In this document: positions 17,082-25,605 of the stretch, piece after piece
Layout of the letters: every line of letters starts with the position of its first letter
Numbering within the stretch: the first letter of the stretch is position 1
Translations under genes and position numbers: made by a program
Assembly: GCA_030535795.1 (NCBI GenBank)
Contig: JAUNRE010000012.1
Span: forward strand, 1 to 41,577
Origin: Akkermansia sp.
GTDB lineage: Bacteria > Verrucomicrobiota > Verrucomicrobiia > Verrucomicrobiales > Akkermansiaceae
Direction of reading: 5' to 3'
DNA: 41,577 nt
Notes under the pieces: generated by a model
What the model saw: the letters and a program-made list of their open reading frames with translations, nothing else
Told to the model about the DNA's origin: nothing
Database searches by the model: none

Positions 17082-17986
17082 GGTTGGAGGGATATGTAAA
17101 TAAGAGCCGGGGCTTCAGTAGGGTCGCCGCCTTTGTGCACAGGCAGCAGGACATACTCGCCGTAGTCCAGATAGAGCACCGCTGCATTCTCACAGAGGGT
17201 AAACGGCATGCGGCGTATGCGCGGGCGGCGGGCGTTCGGATTCTCCATGTAGTAATTCAGCAGGGTATGCGTGCGGCGGCGATCCTCGTCCGTCTTAATC
17301 TGACAGATGTAGAGGTCTATTGCGCCCTTTATGTCGAAATGAGGCTTCAGCGTAAAGCGGCGCGTACTGCGGATGTGACTGAGGGCAAAACTGGTAGAGG
17401 AGTTCTTGCAGCCCACGCAGAAATCTCCATCGGGCAGCAGGAAGCTGTGCAGGTAGGGGCGTTCGGCAGGCAGCCGTTCACACACCCCCTGAGCCGTAGC
17501 CTCCGGGCTCACCCAATCAGCATAGGCCGATGCCCCCTCGCCATGCCCGCCCTGGCAGCTTATCGTCAGGTGGCTTCTGTTCTCTGCTTTGTAGTGATAC
17601 CAGTAACACAGCGGCACACTCACAGCCAACACCACCAACAACACCCAGGCATCCCACCACCGGCGCAACACGCCGGGCGCAGGCGGTGCCGGCTTTTCAT
17701 CGGCGGCAGGCTCAGCAGCTTCCGCTGGCAACGGCGACACTCGCCGCTTACGCCACCAGTAGAGCGCGTAGAGCACACAGCCCACCAACGGCACGACAAT
17801 GCACCCGGCAATGGCCACGACAGCTATCGGCACATGCAGCCGGGTGCAGCCATAGAAATCCCCCTCCCAGCTGCGAGCATAGGCAGCCAGGTACCACAGC
17901 GCAACAAACACCAGTTGCATCAACACCAGTCGACGCAAGGTGATAAGCCACGGTTGGCGCAGAAATGTGACAATGCGCTCCATCAT
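17078..17986 (-). CDS. Membrane protein of unknown function
   Basis: The 302-residue protein has three hydrophobic segments, at residues about 14-37, 51-77 and 109-133, separated by a Pro/Ala-rich loop. A C-terminal domain of about 165 residues, rich in Arg and Tyr, follows and ends with a beta-like LIYISLQP. No family is recognised. Its promoter is the best in the window, a perfect TTGACA and TATAAT, with the ATG 8 nt after the -10. A second ATG immediately follows the first. The 4-nt overlap with the amidase gene suggests a joint role at the cell envelope, which is an inference. Confidence 0.75.
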   Translation of the reverse strand: MMERIVTFLRQPWLITLRRLVLMQLVFVALWYLAAYARSWEGDFYGCTRLHVPIAVVAIAGCIVVPLVGCVLYALYWWRKRRVSPLPAEAAEPAADEKPAPPAPGVLRRWWDAWVLLVVLAVSVPLCYWYHYKAENRSHLTISCQGGHGEGASAYADWVSPEATAQGVCERLPAERPYLHSFLLPDGDFCVGCKNSSTSFALSHIRSTRRFTLKPHFDIKGAIDLYICQIKTDEDRRRTHTLLNYYMENPNARRPRIRRMPFTLCENAAVLYLDYGEYVLLPVHKGGDPTEAPALIYISLQP

Positions 17987-17994
17987 CAGCGCAT

Positions 17995-18024
17995 ATTATA
18001 GGCGGATATCGCGCGGCTTGTCAA
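17995..18024 (-). promoter_or_regulatory. Consensus sigma70 promoter with leaderless geometry
   Basis: Minus strand: TTGACA (18019-18024), 18-nt spacer, TATAAT (17995-18000), 8 nt, then ATG at 17986. Both hexamers match the consensus exactly. Confidence 0.8.
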
Positions 18025-18082
18025 CGACAAAACAGCCAAACCCAACAAAAAGAGCGCTTTCTGGGCTCAAATAGGCGCTTAT

Positions 18083-19156
18083 TCAGCTCAAGCGGTGGCC
18101 GAATACAGCCGAACTGCGCCCGCTGGCTTCGAGCGCAGCGCGTCGCGAGGCCGGCAGCACGTCGCGAGACAACTCCGCATAGCCCAAGCGGTCGCGAAAA
18201 TACGCCACGGCACTCTGCGATATGGCAAAAATCCATTCAAAGCCGAGAGCTCGCGCCTTATCCTCCACAAAACGACACATGGCACGGCCATAGCCATGCC
18301 CTTCGTAATTCTTCTTGATAAACAGGCAACCAAGCTCGGCGCAATTATCCTCGGCATAGGGATAAAGAGCCACACAGCCCACGATGGTATCATCGAGCGT
18401 ATAAACGTAATAGCTGCGGATGTTGTCACGGATACTCTCGTATGTGCGCCCCACAAGCTTGGAGTCCGCCATGCTGCGGGCTATCATGGAAAGCAGCTCG
18501 GGGATATCATCTTCCTGCAAAGGGCGTACCTCGCGGTAAGAGTCGGTGTGCACCATAGTGCCCACGCCCTCTTCGGAGAAAATCTCATCCAGCATCACAC
18601 CGCGGTGCAGCCCGTTGAGCATGTGCACACGAGGTATCCCGCGCCGACAAACTTCCGCTGCCTGCTGCAACACATCGGCATGCAGGCAATCAGCACAGGC
18701 GCCGGCCAACACGTCGCTCTCGCGAATGGCAAAGATAGGCTGCCCACTGCGACACGGCACCCCATCCACCTGTAGGCTGATGTATTTGGCCGCCCCCAGT
18801 GCTGCCGCCATGGCTACGCTGCCGGCATCAAAGCGGCCGCGCTGGCCGGATGCCACAATGGCCACCTGGCGGCGCTCCACAATCTCGTTCACTCGCGCCA
18901 CGGCAGCACAGCCCTCGGTAAGGGGCAGCTCCGCCTCGGCGGCATGTATCTCACACAACCCTGCTCTGCGCACCAACGGCGCAGTATCTGCGCCCTCTGC
19001 CACCAGCACCAGGCGCACCCCGATTTCATGCAGAGCATCCGCATCCAACAGGGCATCCACCAGCTCATCCGCCGCCAACAGCTCCTCGCAGATATGTACC
19101 ACGAAGAGACGACCACGGAAGTATGGCACGTATTCCAGAACCGAACGAACGTTCAT
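18083..19156 (-). CDS. argA: N-acetylglutamate synthase ArgA-like (shortened kinase-like domain plus GNAT)
   Basis: ArgA acetylates glutamate with acetyl-CoA, the first step of arginine synthesis. The 357-residue product starts like ArgA (YVPYFRGRLFVVHI matches the conserved N-terminal region). It keeps the ...GIPRVHMLNG...LLDEIFSEEGVGTMV-type junction and ends in a GNAT domain (residues about 210-350) with the CoA loop EGHGYGRAM and ALYPYAEDN. It is roughly 85 residues shorter than the 443-residue E. coli enzyme. The loss is in the amino-acid-kinase-like half, where the glycine-rich loop is missing, so arginine feedback binding may be altered. It starts 40 nt after secA stops on the same strand and is probably transcribed with it. 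Confidence 0.82.
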   Translation of the reverse strand: MNVRSVLEYVPYFRGRLFVVHICEELLAADELVDALLDADALHEIGVRLVLVAEGADTAPLVRRAGLCEIHAAEAELPLTEGCAAVARVNEIVERRQVAIVASGQRGRFDAGSVAMAAALGAAKYISLQVDGVPCRSGQPIFAIRESDVLAGACADCLHADVLQQAAEVCRRGIPRVHMLNGLHRGVMLDEIFSEEGVGTMVHTDSYREVRPLQEDDIPELLSMIARSMADSKLVGRTYESIRDNIRSYYVYTLDDTIVGCVALYPYAEDNCAELGCLFIKKNYEGHGYGRAMCRFVEDKARALGFEWIFAISQSAVAYFRDRLGYAELSRDVLPASRRAALEASGRSSAVFGHRLS

Positions 19157-19196
19157 ACCGTGCAGGCTGTGGATGGAGAGAGCCGCGAGGAGAGAA

Positions 19197-22100
19197 TTAC
19201 CTCTCCTCGTTCATGAGGTCATCGGGTACCAGACCGGCCTCAACGTCCTCCTCGCTCATGGCGAGCACGCCGGGGTTAGTCTCACGCTTTACCTTGCCCA
19301 TCACCTTTTTGCGGGGCAGCTTAATCTTTTTCTCAGCTTTCATGCGCACGCCGGGCATGGGCGCGCCGCTCATCGTCTCGCCCTCCGGCAGCTCCATGGG
19401 GCCAAAGGCATCGATGGGTTCGGTCACAGCGGGCATATCCTCAGACATATCCTCGGGCATGTCGTCGTAGGCCTGCATATCCTCGGCGGGAGCATTGCCG
19501 CGTGTGCGGGCAGCAATCTGGCTCATCTGCTCGCGCAGCAGAGACAGCAGGTCGCCATTGCCGAGAATATCCGTCACATCGGCATCCTCCTCATCGGCAT
19601 TGCTGCTCGGCAGGGATGCAAGGAAATCCTCGAAAGCGTTGAGGTTAGTTGTGCTGCGGAAGAGGTTCGCCAGAATCTCGAACTGGATGTTGTTCATGAG
19701 AGTCTCGAAAATCTCATAAGCCTCGCGCTTGTACTCCACGAGCGGGTCGCGCTGCCCCTGGGCACGCAAGCGCACGCCTTCGCGCAGGGCATCCATATCC
19801 GTGATATGCTGTTGCCAGAGCTTATCAATGGATTGCAGCATGATGGAGCGCTCCATCTGGTCGACGCGGTCAGGACGCTCGCCGGCCACCTTCTTCTCAT
19901 ACATCTCGCGCACCTTGTCGATGATAATCCGGGCAGCGTCGGTAGGAGTCTTCTTCAGGAAGTCGGAATCGGCCTCGCCCCACCCCAGAGGGAAGGTAGC
20001 GTTGACCCACTGCAGCAGGTCGGCGCGGCGTACCGTACCGGTGTTGTCCTCGTTGAGATAGAGCTCGCACTTGGTGTTGACACCTTCGGCAAGCTGCTCA
20101 TAAATCATTTCGCGGGGTTCCTCGCACAGCAAGGCCTCGTTACGCATGCCGTACACGATGGTACGCTGCTGGTTCATAACGTCATCATAATCCAGCACAT
20201 GCTTACGCCACATGTAGTTACGCTGCTCCACGCGCTTCTGAGCGCCTTCGATGATTTTGTTCATCAGGCCGCTTTCCACAGCCTCGCCCTCTTCCATGCC
20301 GAAGCGATCCATCACGCGGGTCATGCGCTCACTGCCACCGAAATTGCGCATCAGGTCGTCCTCGAAGGACAGGAAGAACTGAGAGGCACCGGGGTCGCCC
20401 TGGCGGGAACAGCGGCCACGCAGCTGGCGGTCGATACGGCGGGACTCATAGCGCTCAGTGCCCAGCACGAACAGACCGCCCAGGTCTGCCACGCCCTCAC
20501 CCAGCTTAATGTCAGTACCACGACCAGCCATGTTGGTCGACACGGTTACAGCTCCGCGCTGCCCGGCGCGAGCCACAATCTCAGCTTCGCGCTGGTGGTT
20601 TTTGGCATTGAGCACCTCGTGGGGAATTCGGGCGCCGGAAAGCATGCGAGAAAGCGTCTCCGAGGCCACCACGCTGGCAGTACCCACCAGCACCGGCTGC
20701 CCCTTGGTGTGCAGCTCCTTAATCTTAGCCACCACAGCGTTGAATTTCTCGCGACGCGTCTTGAAAATCAGGTCGTTAAGATCATGACGAATGCAGGGAC
20801 GGTTCGTCGGAATGGGCAACACATCGAGTTTGTAAATATCATGGAACTCGGCAGCCTCCGTCTCAGCTGTACCGGTCATACCGGCCAAGCGGGTGTAAAG
20901 TCGGAAGTAGTTCTGAATGGTAATGGTCGCGTAGGTCATGTTCTCGGCCTCCACTTCCACGCCTTCCTTAGCTTCCACGGCCTGGTGCAAGCCTTCGCTC
21001 CAGCGGCGGCCCGGCATCTCACGGCCGGTGTTCTGGTCAATAATCACTACCTTGCCCTCCTTCACCACATACTCCTTGTCCTTTTCGTAGATGGTGTAGG
21101 CCTTCAACAGCTGGCTGATGGTGTGCAGACGCGCAGCGTTTTCATCCAGACGTTTGATAAGAGCGGTCTTGCGAGCCTCTCGCTCACGCTCGGAGAGAGT
21201 TTCGTCCTCATCGATATTCACAAACTCGGTGCCAAGGTCAGGCAGCACGAAATCCTCGGGCTTGCCGGGGCTAATCAGCTCGCGCCCCATCTCCATGAGG
21301 TCGGCATCGTGCAGCTTCTCATCCAGGCAGAAGTACAGTTCCTCCTTCAGTTTAAAGAGCTCCAGCTTACGCGGATCCTGCAACAGGAAGAGCTCGTACT
21401 TCTCCACCATGCGGCGCATCTCCACGTCCTCCTGCGAACGCATGAAGGCGCGGTTGCGCGGCATACCGAGCTTCACTTTGTACAGGCAGCGACCTGCTGC
21501 CGAGGCATCGCCCTCTGCGGCGTACTTCTTAGCCTTGGTCATCAGGCCATTGCAGAGCTCAATCTGGGCTTTGACAACTTTTTCGATGAGAGGTTTGAGC
21601 ACATCGTACTGCTGCTCGCGCTCAATGACAGCGGGGCCGGAAATGATAAGCGGGGTACGGGCTTCGTCAATCAGGATGGAGTCCACCTCGTCAATAATGG
21701 CGAAGTAGTGCCCGCGCTGCACCTGGGCGCTGCGGGTACCGGCCATACCATTGTCACGCAGGTAGTCGAAGCCGAATTCGGCATTGGTACCGTAGGTAAT
21801 GTCGCAGGCATACATCTGGCGGCGCAGGTCATTGGGCATCATGCTCTGAATACAGCCCACCGTCAGGCCGAGGTATTTGAAGAGAGCCCCCATCCACATC
21901 GAGTCACGGCGAGCCAGATAGTCGTTCACCGTCACCACATGCACACCCAGGCCGGTCAGCGCGTTCAGGTAGACAGGCAGGGTTGCCACCAGGGTCTTAC
22001 CTTCACCCGTAGCCATCTCGGCAATGAAGCCGCGGTGCAGCGCAATACCGCCAATCAGCTGCACATCGAAATGTACCATATCCCACTTAATCGGCGTACC

Positions 22101-22565
22101 GCACACATCCACCTCGGTGCCGCACAGATTGCGGGCAGCGCATTTGGCCACGGCAAAAGCCTCGGGCATAATCTGCTCCAGGTATTTGGCACGCAGCTTG
22201 TCGAAGCGCGGCTCAATCTCGGCAAAGGCTTTCTTACCGGCCTCGATGGATTCCGCCGTTGCCTCCACGACAGGCAATTTGGGGAAAATATCCTTCAGGG
22301 TCTCAAAACGGGTATTAAGCGTATCCGCATACTGCTGAAGCTCTGCTGCTTCCGCCGCCAGAATCACGCCACGGGTCGGCAAATCAATGGGAGTGAAGCG
22401 ATGCAGATATTTCTGCCACTCAGCCGTCTTACCCACCAGGAAATCGCGGTCCTTTCCTTCCCAGTTTTTCTCGATTTCGAGCATTTTTTTCACTATGGGG
22501 CGCAGCTTACGCACCTCGCGCTGGTTTTTGGAACCTACGATTTTATTGAGAATCCACTTAATCAT
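19197..22565 (-). CDS. secA: Preprotein translocase ATPase SecA
   Basis: SecA drives preproteins through SecYEG by ATP hydrolysis. The 1122-residue protein has the normal N terminus, Walker A ATGEGKT (185-191), DEVD followed by the IDEARTPL region, the preprotein cross-linking domain, HSD/HWD helices and the second nucleotide-binding fold (VSTNMAGRGTDI, RGRCSRQGDPG). It is about 220 residues longer than E. coli SecA. Much of the excess is an insertion after the DEAD-like region (residues about 310-480), as in other large SecA proteins, and the rest is a Met/Pro/Glu-rich tail. The C-terminal CxCxSG...CH zinc-binding motif that contacts SecB and ribosomes is absent. A 13-codon ORF ends 2 nt before the start. 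Confidence 0.96.
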   Translation of the reverse strand: MIKWILNKIVGSKNQREVRKLRPIVKKMLEIEKNWEGKDRDFLVGKTAEWQKYLHRFTPIDLPTRGVILAAEAAELQQYADTLNTRFETLKDIFPKLPVVEATAESIEAGKKAFAEIEPRFDKLRAKYLEQIMPEAFAVAKCAARNLCGTEVDVCGTPIKWDMVHFDVQLIGGIALHRGFIAEMATGEGKTLVATLPVYLNALTGLGVHVVTVNDYLARRDSMWMGALFKYLGLTVGCIQSMMPNDLRRQMYACDITYGTNAEFGFDYLRDNGMAGTRSAQVQRGHYFAIIDEVDSILIDEARTPLIISGPAVIEREQQYDVLKPLIEKVVKAQIELCNGLMTKAKKYAAEGDASAAGRCLYKVKLGMPRNRAFMRSQEDVEMRRMVEKYELFLLQDPRKLELFKLKEELYFCLDEKLHDADLMEMGRELISPGKPEDFVLPDLGTEFVNIDEDETLSEREREARKTALIKRLDENAARLHTISQLLKAYTIYEKDKEYVVKEGKVVIIDQNTGREMPGRRWSEGLHQAVEAKEGVEVEAENMTYATITIQNYFRLYTRLAGMTGTAETEAAEFHDIYKLDVLPIPTNRPCIRHDLNDLIFKTRREKFNAVVAKIKELHTKGQPVLVGTASVVASETLSRMLSGARIPHEVLNAKNHQREAEIVARAGQRGAVTVSTNMAGRGTDIKLGEGVADLGGLFVLGTERYESRRIDRQLRGRCSRQGDPGASQFFLSFEDDLMRNFGGSERMTRVMDRFGMEEGEAVESGLMNKIIEGAQKRVEQRNYMWRKHVLDYDDVMNQQRTIVYGMRNEALLCEEPREMIYEQLAEGVNTKCELYLNEDNTGTVRRADLLQWVNATFPLGWGEADSDFLKKTPTDAARIIIDKVREMYEKKVAGERPDRVDQMERSIMLQSIDKLWQQHITDMDALREGVRLRAQGQRDPLVEYKREAYEIFETLMNNIQFEILANLFRSTTNLNAFEDFLASLPSSNADEEDADVTDILGNGDLLSLLREQMSQIAARTRGNAPAEDMQAYDDMPEDMSEDMPAVTEPIDAFGPMELPEGETMSGAPMPGVRMKAEKKIKLPRKKVMGKVKRETNPGVLAMSEEDVEAGLVPDDLMNEER

Positions 22566-22567
22566 GA

Positions 22568-22609
22568 CTATTGACGGTTAAAATTGACGGTAAAGCGCGC
22601 CCGAGACAT
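22568..22609 (-). CDS. Candidate leader peptide (uORF) of secA
   Basis: Between the secA promoter and the secA ATG lies a complete ORF of 13 codons, reading MSRARFTVNFNRQ and ending in TAG. Its ATG is 14 nt after the -10 box, similar to the spacing at aroC and mutS. Its stop is 2 nt before the secA ATG in another frame, an arrangement suited to translational coupling or leader-peptide control. The sequence ACCGTCAAT occurs twice inside it. In proteobacteria and Bacillus, leader peptides of other sequence (SecM, VemP, MifM) regulate Sec components. This peptide has no similarity to them that I can see and lacks a signal sequence, so function is hypothetical. Confidence 0.4.
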   Translation of the reverse strand: MSRARFTVNFNRQ

Positions 22610-22623
22610 GCACGCGGTTGCGC

Positions 22624-22652
22624 ATTGTAGCATAAGAGACTGCCCGTGGCAA
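22624..22652 (-). promoter_or_regulatory. Promoter, secA-argA
   Basis: Minus strand: TTGCCA (22647-22652), 17-nt spacer, TACAAT (22624-22629). The predicted start near 22617 gives secA a leader of about 50 nt that contains the uORF. Confidence 0.7.
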
Positions 22653-22724
22653 GCATAACGCCCGAATTCAGGCCTTCCCGTTGTGTCATGCGATAGTTTA
22701 GCGCCACAGCACCATATTTTTGAC

Positions 22725-22753
22725 TTGCCATCCCCTGCGACCTCAGGTATACT
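22725..22753 (+). promoter_or_regulatory. Promoter, PA14-like protein gene (leaderless geometry)
   Basis: TTGCCA (22725-22730), 17-nt spacer, TATACT (22748-22753), 6 nt, ATG at 22760. It is divergent from the secA promoter. Confidence 0.75.
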
Positions 22754-22759
22754 GACGCC

Positions 22760-24094
22760 ATGAAGCGAGCAAGCATTAACATTTTACTGGCAGCCGTTTT
22801 GGCGACCGCCACGGCTCCCAGTGCTCAGGCCGGCTGGGACAACCTGCTGGAAGATGCCAAACAGTTGGGACAGCGCGCCGGCAAAATCACCAAGCAAGCT
22901 TGGGAAAAAGCCAAGGAGCAGTGGGAAAAGCTGGAGCTCAACTACACCCTTCTGCAGGCATTCGGCGATGCCGTTGATGAAGAATCCGCCCTCATCGGTC
23001 GTTTTTATGACCTGAAGCGGCCTATCGATGATAAGGCAAAGCCGCTCACCGGTCAGGGGGTTGTCGATATTTTCCACGAGTTCAACAAGAAGAAGTGGGA
23101 TCAGGATATCTTCACCGCCTATTATTCGCCCAAGGTGAAACTCTACGCCCCGTATTTCTACCTGCCGCGCTGCAAGGCCAGCTACGGCCCGGAGGCTTTC
23201 CAGTGTAATGCCAATGCCGACAAAGGCGAGCCCATCGTGGAGCCCACGGCCTGGGTTGTCATTTACCGAGGTGTCGTCACCGCCCCCCAGAGCGGCTCTT
23301 TCCGCTTTGTCGGCATGGGTGATGACACGCTGATGGTACGCTTTAACAACAAGCTTGTGCTGGAAAGCGGCTGGACCATCCCCACCCGCCGTGGTTTCGA
23401 GGTGGGTACTCACGCCGACTACCAGCAGGAAATCACGCGCAAGATTACCAACCACAACGCAGCGCACCAGAAGGAAATTACCCCCAAGACCAAAGGGCGC
23501 GCCATCTACCAATACGAAAACACACCACACTGGAACAACCGACTCGGCGGCCTCCCCTCCGGTGTTCCGTTCACGGTAAAGAAAGGCGAGAAGTACCCCA
23601 TCGAGATTCTCGTATCCGAGGTTCCGGGCTCTGAGTTCGGCTTCTGTCTGCTGCTTGAAGAGCTTGATGACCCTAAAAACCCGCCCCACGGTATCATTAA
23701 GAAGGATGATGCCCCCATGCTGCACCTTTTCCGCACCAGCAAGGTGCTGCCCGAGCCCGAAAAAATCAAGCAGGCCCTCAAGTCAGGCGGCAGGGATTAC
23801 TCCATCAACGACTGCCGCGAGGGTCCTCCTTTCTTCGAGGATAGCCTTATCTGGAAGGCTGACTTCGAGGAGGGCGAAAAACGCGGACTCTTCAGCCGCA
23901 TCTTCGGCAAGCTGACCGGCAGTGATAAAGACACGGCTATGGGTACTTCTCGCAAGGACAACGACGAGAAGGACGATGATGAGGAAAGCGACAAGGAAGA
24001 CGATGACGATAAAGAAGGCGGCAAGAAGGACAGTGATAAGAAAGAAAAGAGTGACAAAGAGGAGAACATCCTCGACACTTGGAGACTCTGGTAA
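22760..24094 (+). CDS. Exported PA14-like domain protein with a charged low-complexity tail
   Basis: The 444-residue protein has a signal peptide ending in AQA near residue 24, and a Lys/Trp-rich helical segment follows. The central part (residues about 90-310) contains a stretch typical of PA14-type beta domains: a GVVTAPQSGSFRFVG strand pair, then DDTLMVRFNNKLVLESGW and later a KKGEKYPIEI strand. PA14 domains often bind carbohydrates on enzymes, adhesins and toxins. Residues about 385-436 are almost entirely Asp, Glu, Lys, Ser and Gly, a flexible charged tail, and the protein ends in DTWRLW. There is no catalytic domain I can name. It is a single-gene unit with its own promoter and terminator. 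A run of nine C follows 5 nt after the stop. Confidence 0.72.
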   Translation: MKRASINILLAAVLATATAPSAQAGWDNLLEDAKQLGQRAGKITKQAWEKAKEQWEKLELNYTLLQAFGDAVDEESALIGRFYDLKRPIDDKAKPLTGQGVVDIFHEFNKKKWDQDIFTAYYSPKVKLYAPYFYLPRCKASYGPEAFQCNANADKGEPIVEPTAWVVIYRGVVTAPQSGSFRFVGMGDDTLMVRFNNKLVLESGWTIPTRRGFEVGTHADYQQEITRKITNHNAAHQKEITPKTKGRAIYQYENTPHWNNRLGGLPSGVPFTVKKGEKYPIEILVSEVPGSEFGFCLLLEELDDPKNPPHGIIKKDDAPMLHLFRTSKVLPEPEKIKQALKSGGRDYSINDCREGPPFFEDSLIWKADFEEGEKRGLFSRIFGKLTGSDKDTAMGTSRKDNDEKDDDEESDKEDDDDKEGGKKDSDKKEKSDKEENILDTWRLW

Positions 24095-24133
24095 CTGCCC
24101 CCCCCCCTTGCAGCGCAAGTGAGCCCTCCCCCA

Positions 24134-24165
24134 CCCCCGGCAATAACCGTTGCCGGGGGATTTTT
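24134..24165 (+). terminator. Rho-independent terminator
   Basis: CCCCCGGCAA (24134-24143) pairs perfectly with TTGCCGGGGG (24150-24159) around a 6-nt loop, followed by A and five T. It ends the PA14-like gene transcript. Confidence 0.85.
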
Positions 24166-24197
24166 GTGCCAGCAAGGGCTTGCGATGAGATTTCGCC

Positions 24198-24226
24198 TTG
24201 CAAGAGTAGGAATAGCATGATACCAT
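24198..24226 (+). promoter_or_regulatory. Promoter, metY
   Basis: TTGCAA (24198-24203), 17-nt spacer, TACCAT (24221-24226). The -10 overlaps an in-frame ATG at 24225, so translation should start at the next ATG, 24252, after a leader of about 19 nt. No room exists for a SAM or T-box riboswitch. Confidence 0.6.
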
Positions 24227-24251
24227 GCGTGCACAAACTTATTTCCATACA

Positions 24252-25529
24252 ATGAACAGAGATACCATTTGCGTACAGAGCGGATGGCAGCCGAAGAAGG
24301 GCGAAGCCCGTGTGCTGCCTATATTCCAGTCCACTACCTTCAAGTATGAGACCAGCGACCAGATGGCTCGCCTGTTCGACTTGGAGGAAGCAGGCTTCTT
24401 CTACACTCGCCTACAGAACCCCACCAACGAGTGCGTTGCAAAAAAAATAGCTGAGCTCGAGGGTGGCGTGGCAGCTATTCTGACCTCCTCGGGACAGGCT
24501 GCTTCTTTCTACTCCGTCTTCAACATATGCGAGGCGGGTGACCACTTCATCTCCACCAGTGCCATTTACGGCGGCACGTTCAATCTCTTCGCCGTGACAT
24601 TTAAGAAACTGGGCATCGAGGTCACATTTGTGGACCAGGATGCCCCCGAGGAGGAAATTCAGAAAGCTTTCCGCCCGAACACCAAGTGTGTGTTCTCTGA
24701 GACAATATCCAACCCCTCACTGCAGGTGCTCGACATCCGCAAGATGGCTGACATCGCGCACAAAAACGGGGTGCCGCTCATTGTTGACAACACCTTTGCC
24801 ACGCCCATGAACTGCCGCCCGTTTGAGCACGGAGCCGATATTGTGATGCACTCCACCACCAAGTACATGGATGGGCACGCCACCCAAGTGGGTGGTGTTG
24901 TGGTGGACAGTGGCAACTTCGACTGGGCAGCACATGCCGACAAATTCCCGGGGCTGACTCAGCCGGACGACTCCTACCACGGCTTGGTATACACCGAAGC
25001 CTTCGGCAAGGGTGCCTATATTACCAAGTGCACCGTACAGCTCATGCGCGACCTGGGCTCCATTCCCTCGCCGATGAACGCCTTCCTCCTCAACCTGGGG
25101 CTGGAAACCCTGCACCTGCGCGTCCCCCGCCACTGCGAGAACGCGCAGAAAGTAGCGGAATTCCTGGAGACGCAGGAGGACGTTGCCTGGATTAACTATG
25201 CCGGTCTGCCGAGCAACCGCTATTACGAGCTGGCGCAGCGCCAATTCGACGGCGGCCGCACCTGTGGCGTGGTGACGTTCGGTATTAAGGGCGGCCGCGA
25301 GCGCGCCATCCGTTTCATGGATAGCCTGAAACTCACCTCCATTGTGACCCACGTGGCCGATGCCCGCACCTGCGTGCTGCACCCCGCCAGCCATACCCAC
25401 CGCCAGCTTTCCGATGAGCAGCTTATCGAGGCAGGCGTCAAGCCCGACCTCATCCGCTTCTCGGTGGGTATCGAGGCTGCCGAAGATATCATCGCTGATC
25501 TGAAGCAGGCTTTCGCCGCCATTCAGTAA
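24252..25529 (+). CDS. metY: O-acetylhomoserine sulfhydrylase MetY
   Basis: This PLP enzyme makes homocysteine from O-acetylhomoserine and sulfide, a direct-sulfhydrylation route to methionine. The 425-residue product belongs to the Cys/Met-metabolism PLP family. The PLP lysine is Lys204 in HSTTKYMDGH. The FYTRLQNPT segment supplies cofactor contacts, SSGQAA marks the glycine-type loop, and SIVTHVADARTCVLHPASHTH with RFSVGIE is typical near the C terminus. The length and the large insertion at GLTQPDDSYHGLVY distinguish MetY from the shorter MetB/MetC enzymes. The ATG at 24252 is preferred because the alternative ATG 27 nt upstream lies inside the -10 box. A terminator follows. Confidence 0.93.
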   Translation: MNRDTICVQSGWQPKKGEARVLPIFQSTTFKYETSDQMARLFDLEEAGFFYTRLQNPTNECVAKKIAELEGGVAAILTSSGQAASFYSVFNICEAGDHFISTSAIYGGTFNLFAVTFKKLGIEVTFVDQDAPEEEIQKAFRPNTKCVFSETISNPSLQVLDIRKMADIAHKNGVPLIVDNTFATPMNCRPFEHGADIVMHSTTKYMDGHATQVGGVVVDSGNFDWAAHADKFPGLTQPDDSYHGLVYTEAFGKGAYITKCTVQLMRDLGSIPSPMNAFLLNLGLETLHLRVPRHCENAQKVAEFLETQEDVAWINYAGLPSNRYYELAQRQFDGGRTCGVVTFGIKGGRERAIRFMDSLKLTSIVTHVADARTCVLHPASHTHRQLSDEQLIEAGVKPDLIRFSVGIEAAEDIIADLKQAFAAIQ

Positions 25530-25551
25530 AGCCACCTCTTCACCATCACGG

Positions 25552-25590
25552 AAAAAGCCGCAGCCTGTCAGGCTGCGGCTTTTTCTTTTC
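25552..25590. terminator. Bidirectional terminator between metY and the GH95 gene
   Basis: A perfect 14-bp stem pairs AAAAAGCCGCAGCC (25552-25565) with GGCTGCGGCTTTTT (25571-25584) around a 5-nt loop. A-rich and T-rich arms allow it to work in both directions between convergent genes. Confidence 0.9.
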
Positions 25591-25605
25591 CTGCGAAAGG
25601 ATGCT

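Noticed and set aside
18546..22574. Open plus-strand frame of 1342 codons across the secA-argA region
   Set aside because: It is the antisense of secA and argA, both with clear family motifs. The predicted protein is rich in His/Leu/Ala without domain features, as expected of a GC-rich shadow frame.
24225..24251. ATG at 24225 as the metY start
   Set aside because: It lies within the -10 box TACCAT of the metY promoter, so it should not be on the mRNA. The ATG at 24252 gives the usual MetY N terminus.
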